Below are positions 62,275-64,000 of a stretch of DNA of 64,000 bases, piece by piece. A program made the position numbers and the translations under genes. Source of the stretch: Mytilus californianus (lineage: Eukaryota; Mollusca; Bivalvia; Mytilida; Mytilidae); the NCBI RefSeq assembly GCF_021869535.1, contig NW_026262668.1, positions 27,099,732 to 27,163,731 of the forward strand. The letters run 5' to 3'. A model generated the notes under the pieces. That model made no database searches, was not told the DNA's origin, and was given only the letters and a program-made list of their open reading frames with translations. Position 1 is the stretch's first letter. Every line of letters starts with the position of its first letter.

Positions 62275-63310
62275 TCAAATATCAGATAAATCGCGAGTTT
62301 TTATCAAAGAATTTTTTGGCTACTATAACCATTTTACATAATTTTGCTTGTTAGGTCTTCGTCTGGTCAGAATGGGGGCGTTAAATCCGATGCCTCGTGT
62401 AAAGAGAGTGCCACCCTTGCAACAACTCTTTAAGGGGTCCGTAGGTGGCCTGTTACAAGGCTAAATTTACGTCCGTATCCAACATATCCTCATTTTCCCG
62501 GGGCAGTACAAATTTTTCCGGCTTTCATCCCGGACTGCCTCTATTACAGGACCTACCAATTGTATTTATTGTTAATTTGTTCTCGACCTGAACATGCATG
62601 ATATATTTGCAACTGGACGTTAAGCAACCAACAATCAATCCTGTTAGGTCCGTTGCCTCTTGTTTTCAGTATATTTTCAACTCTCCGCATATTGTTTTTC
62701 CGAACATCCACTTTCTGTATCTCAGATAGAAGGTCCGTGATATTTCTTCCTCTTGAACATCAATAAGTCTATAAACCGGAAGCCCACTTTGTTATATTCT
62801 CTGAGATATTTTAAATACCTCTCCGCTTCACCTTTCGTCGTATTCCCTGTTAAACTGGTTTTTAATGTATGTTATCCGAACTTTCTTACCGATTTTGAAA
62901 CCGAAAGGTTTTCGTACATTCTTTGTCTAAGCTTGAACTCTTTTTGACCAATACATTTTCTATCACAGTTTTGTCTCTTTAGACTGAGTGACTTTATCCG
63001 GCGTCATGTCAATCGTTCTATGGAAGGTCTTGATGTAACTGTTAAAATTATGTAAGTTATCTTGAACACTCTTTCAACACTATTAGCTTTGATTTCTGTA
63101 TTTTTTGCAAATAGTTATAAATGCTGAATATTTCTTTTAAATGTTTTTTGCAACTGTATTGCTCCTGTCGTTGTAGCCATTTTCGTATCCTGTATTTACT
63201 GAGGACAATTTTTCCGTCTTTTTCAATAAATCATCAGGCCCAGAAAAGCTTGCAGGATAAGCTGCATTGTAATAAATATTTTTAAGTACCTTTCGCAAGT
63301 GGCAATTTGC
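62275..63310 (-). pseudogene. Polinton/Maverick-type integrase relic, broken by a SINE
   Basis: On the - strand, LRKVLKNIYYNAAYPASFSG (about 63235-63300) matches the start of Polinton-type integrases. The frame stops at 63137-63139. A stretch like the end of the integrase core (TFHRTIDMTPDKVTQ, near 63000) follows, then a C-terminal part with FKIGKKVRI, a Tyr-rich segment and the start of a chromodomain. The chromodomain is cut at 62642 by a SINE and resumes beyond it (QNYVKWL) to a stop at 62275-62277. The catalytic centre is missing, and several stops and frameshifts are present. Related proteins are often named after C. elegans F54H12.3. Non-functional. Confidence 0.7.
62358..62641 (+). 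mobile_element. SINE with 9-bp target duplication
   Basis: Body with AGAGAGTGCCACCCTTGCAA, GGCCTGTTACAAGGCTAAAT and tail GGACGTTAAGCAACCAACAA then TCAATC. Flanked by TGTTAGGTC at 62349-62357 and 62642-62650, a long duplication typical of LINE-mediated insertion. Confidence 0.88.
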
Positions 63311-63361
63311 ACTGGATCAATATCAAAAATAAAAGGAGAGACCAAATGGGAATTTTTAATT

Positions 63362-63384
63362 TATAGTTCTCCTCCTCCTCCTCC
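63362..63384 (+). repeat. CTC microsatellite
   Basis: About seven CTC triplets. On the - strand it would read poly-Glu within the decayed region between the two Polinton relics. Confidence 0.85.
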
Positions 63385-63689
63385 TCCTTCATCTGCTCCT
63401 CCTAAATGATTTCACCAAGATAGTTTCCAACAAGGGTTTATATTTCTTTATGGCTACTTAAATGGCTTTCTCGTAGTCCATATCATCGTCAACTAGTTTT
63501 GTGATAATTTTCATGGCTTTCCCATCCAATTAACCAGTTTGTTATTGAAGTAAATACTGAACCAAACTGCTCTATCTGGACAGAAGTTGATCCATATATT
63601 ATCGTCGACTTTTAGTTTCAAATTGGCCTTATGTCTTGCAAGGTCTTCACTCATCCATATATTTATTAACTTTTGCTTCCCATTTAGCT

Positions 63690-64000
63690 TCGTTTGCCTC
63701 TCTAACTAGTAGTTTCAGCTAATTTTGTGACAGCCATGATATCTTCTCCATCTTCTATATCAATTTCGTCTACATGTGATTTCTTTGAGGGAATGTCTTC
63801 TTCCTCGTTTCCCCTTTCCTTTTTAAATCGTTATTTTCCGGGCACCACTCGTTCATGTGTCTAGCTAAATCTGGAACGCTTTCGAAAACCAATCCACAAT
63901 CATCACAAGAAGGCAAATTCTTGGTATTTATGTTCAACTCGGAAGAATACGTCTGTTCACCTAGATGTCTATCTTCAAACTGATCAACATCTGATAATTT
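63690..64000 (-). pseudogene. Zinc-finger ORF relic of the Polinton-type element (runs off window edge)
   Basis: Open from the window edge on the - strand. It encodes a C2HC-type finger (C-x2-C ... H-x4-C) at 63842-63915, read as LPSCDDCGLVFE and DLARHMNEWCPEN, then KRK. A frameshift near 63810 separates it from an acidic continuation (EEEDIPSKKS, VDEIDIEDGEDI) that stops near 63715. Small finger proteins of this kind accompany such integrases in bivalve genomes as I recall; that link is inference. Confidence 0.6.

Noticed and set aside
62753..62947. 64-codon + strand frame
   Set aside because: Antisense to the integrase relic on the - strand.

Overview
The window is eukaryotic nuclear DNA from a bivalve mollusc, most likely a mussel of the genus Mytilus. 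Genes are split by GT-AG introns, the base composition is AT-rich, and introns and intergenic DNA are full of interspersed repeats that I recognise from Mytilus sequences: terminal sequences beginning GATGTGGTATGATTGCCAATG, the AGCTCACC/GTGAGCT and GTCTCGCC/GGCGAGAC repeats, and mollusc SINEs ending in (ATCA)n. The species assignment is inference from these repeats; no rRNA or mitochondrial marker is present.

Three protein-coding genes can be supported. (1) 307-17114, + strand: the last seven exons (322 codons plus stop) of MCM6, a subunit of the MCM2-7 replicative helicase. The 5' half lies outside the window. (2) 27692-34339, - strand: a complete two-exon COA3 gene (106 aa, 6.3-kb intron), a mitochondrial inner-membrane factor for COX1 assembly. 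It is convergent with MCM6. (3) 44856-46094, + strand: an intronless 412-aa SOCS-box protein with a predicted N-myristoylation signal. A truncated copy of an MCM6 intron-exon junction lies about 0.1 kb upstream of its start codon. The three genes have unrelated jobs (replication, respiratory-chain assembly, probable ubiquitin-ligase substrate receptor), as expected for ordinary metazoan gene neighbours.

The rest is mostly mobile DNA. MCM6 introns (463-17003) hold several non-autonomous elements with tandem-repeat cores, three copies of one dispersed repeat, a tRNA-derived SINE, and foldback MITEs. 17.3-27.4 kb is intergenic, with a mosaic of tandem-core repeats and a TA-flanked MITE. The COA3 intron (27781-34107) carries an inverted-array foldback element and a three-unit 1.8-kb repeat. 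34.5-40.7 kb holds a LINE relic and two decayed reverse-transcriptase elements, one bounded by inverted arms of about 450 bp. 41.5-42.3 kb has two hAT-like MITEs. 50.2-58.4 kb is a nested pile of tandem-core elements, retroelement ends and MITEs. 62.3-64.0 kb holds the - strand remains of a Polinton/Maverick-type element (integrase with chromodomain, plus a zinc-finger ORF), broken by a SINE with a 9-bp target-site duplication.

The most striking pattern is that at least five sequence-unrelated repeat families share one architecture: a T-run, a 5' terminal hairpin, a short GTC/GTCC-type microsatellite, a tandem-repeat core, then the inverse of the 5' terminus just before the 3' end. This matches the asymmetric-terminal-inverted-repeat plan of Helentron-associated (HINE/DINE-1/pearl-like) rolling-circle elements. 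That assignment is inference and needs the autonomous partner.
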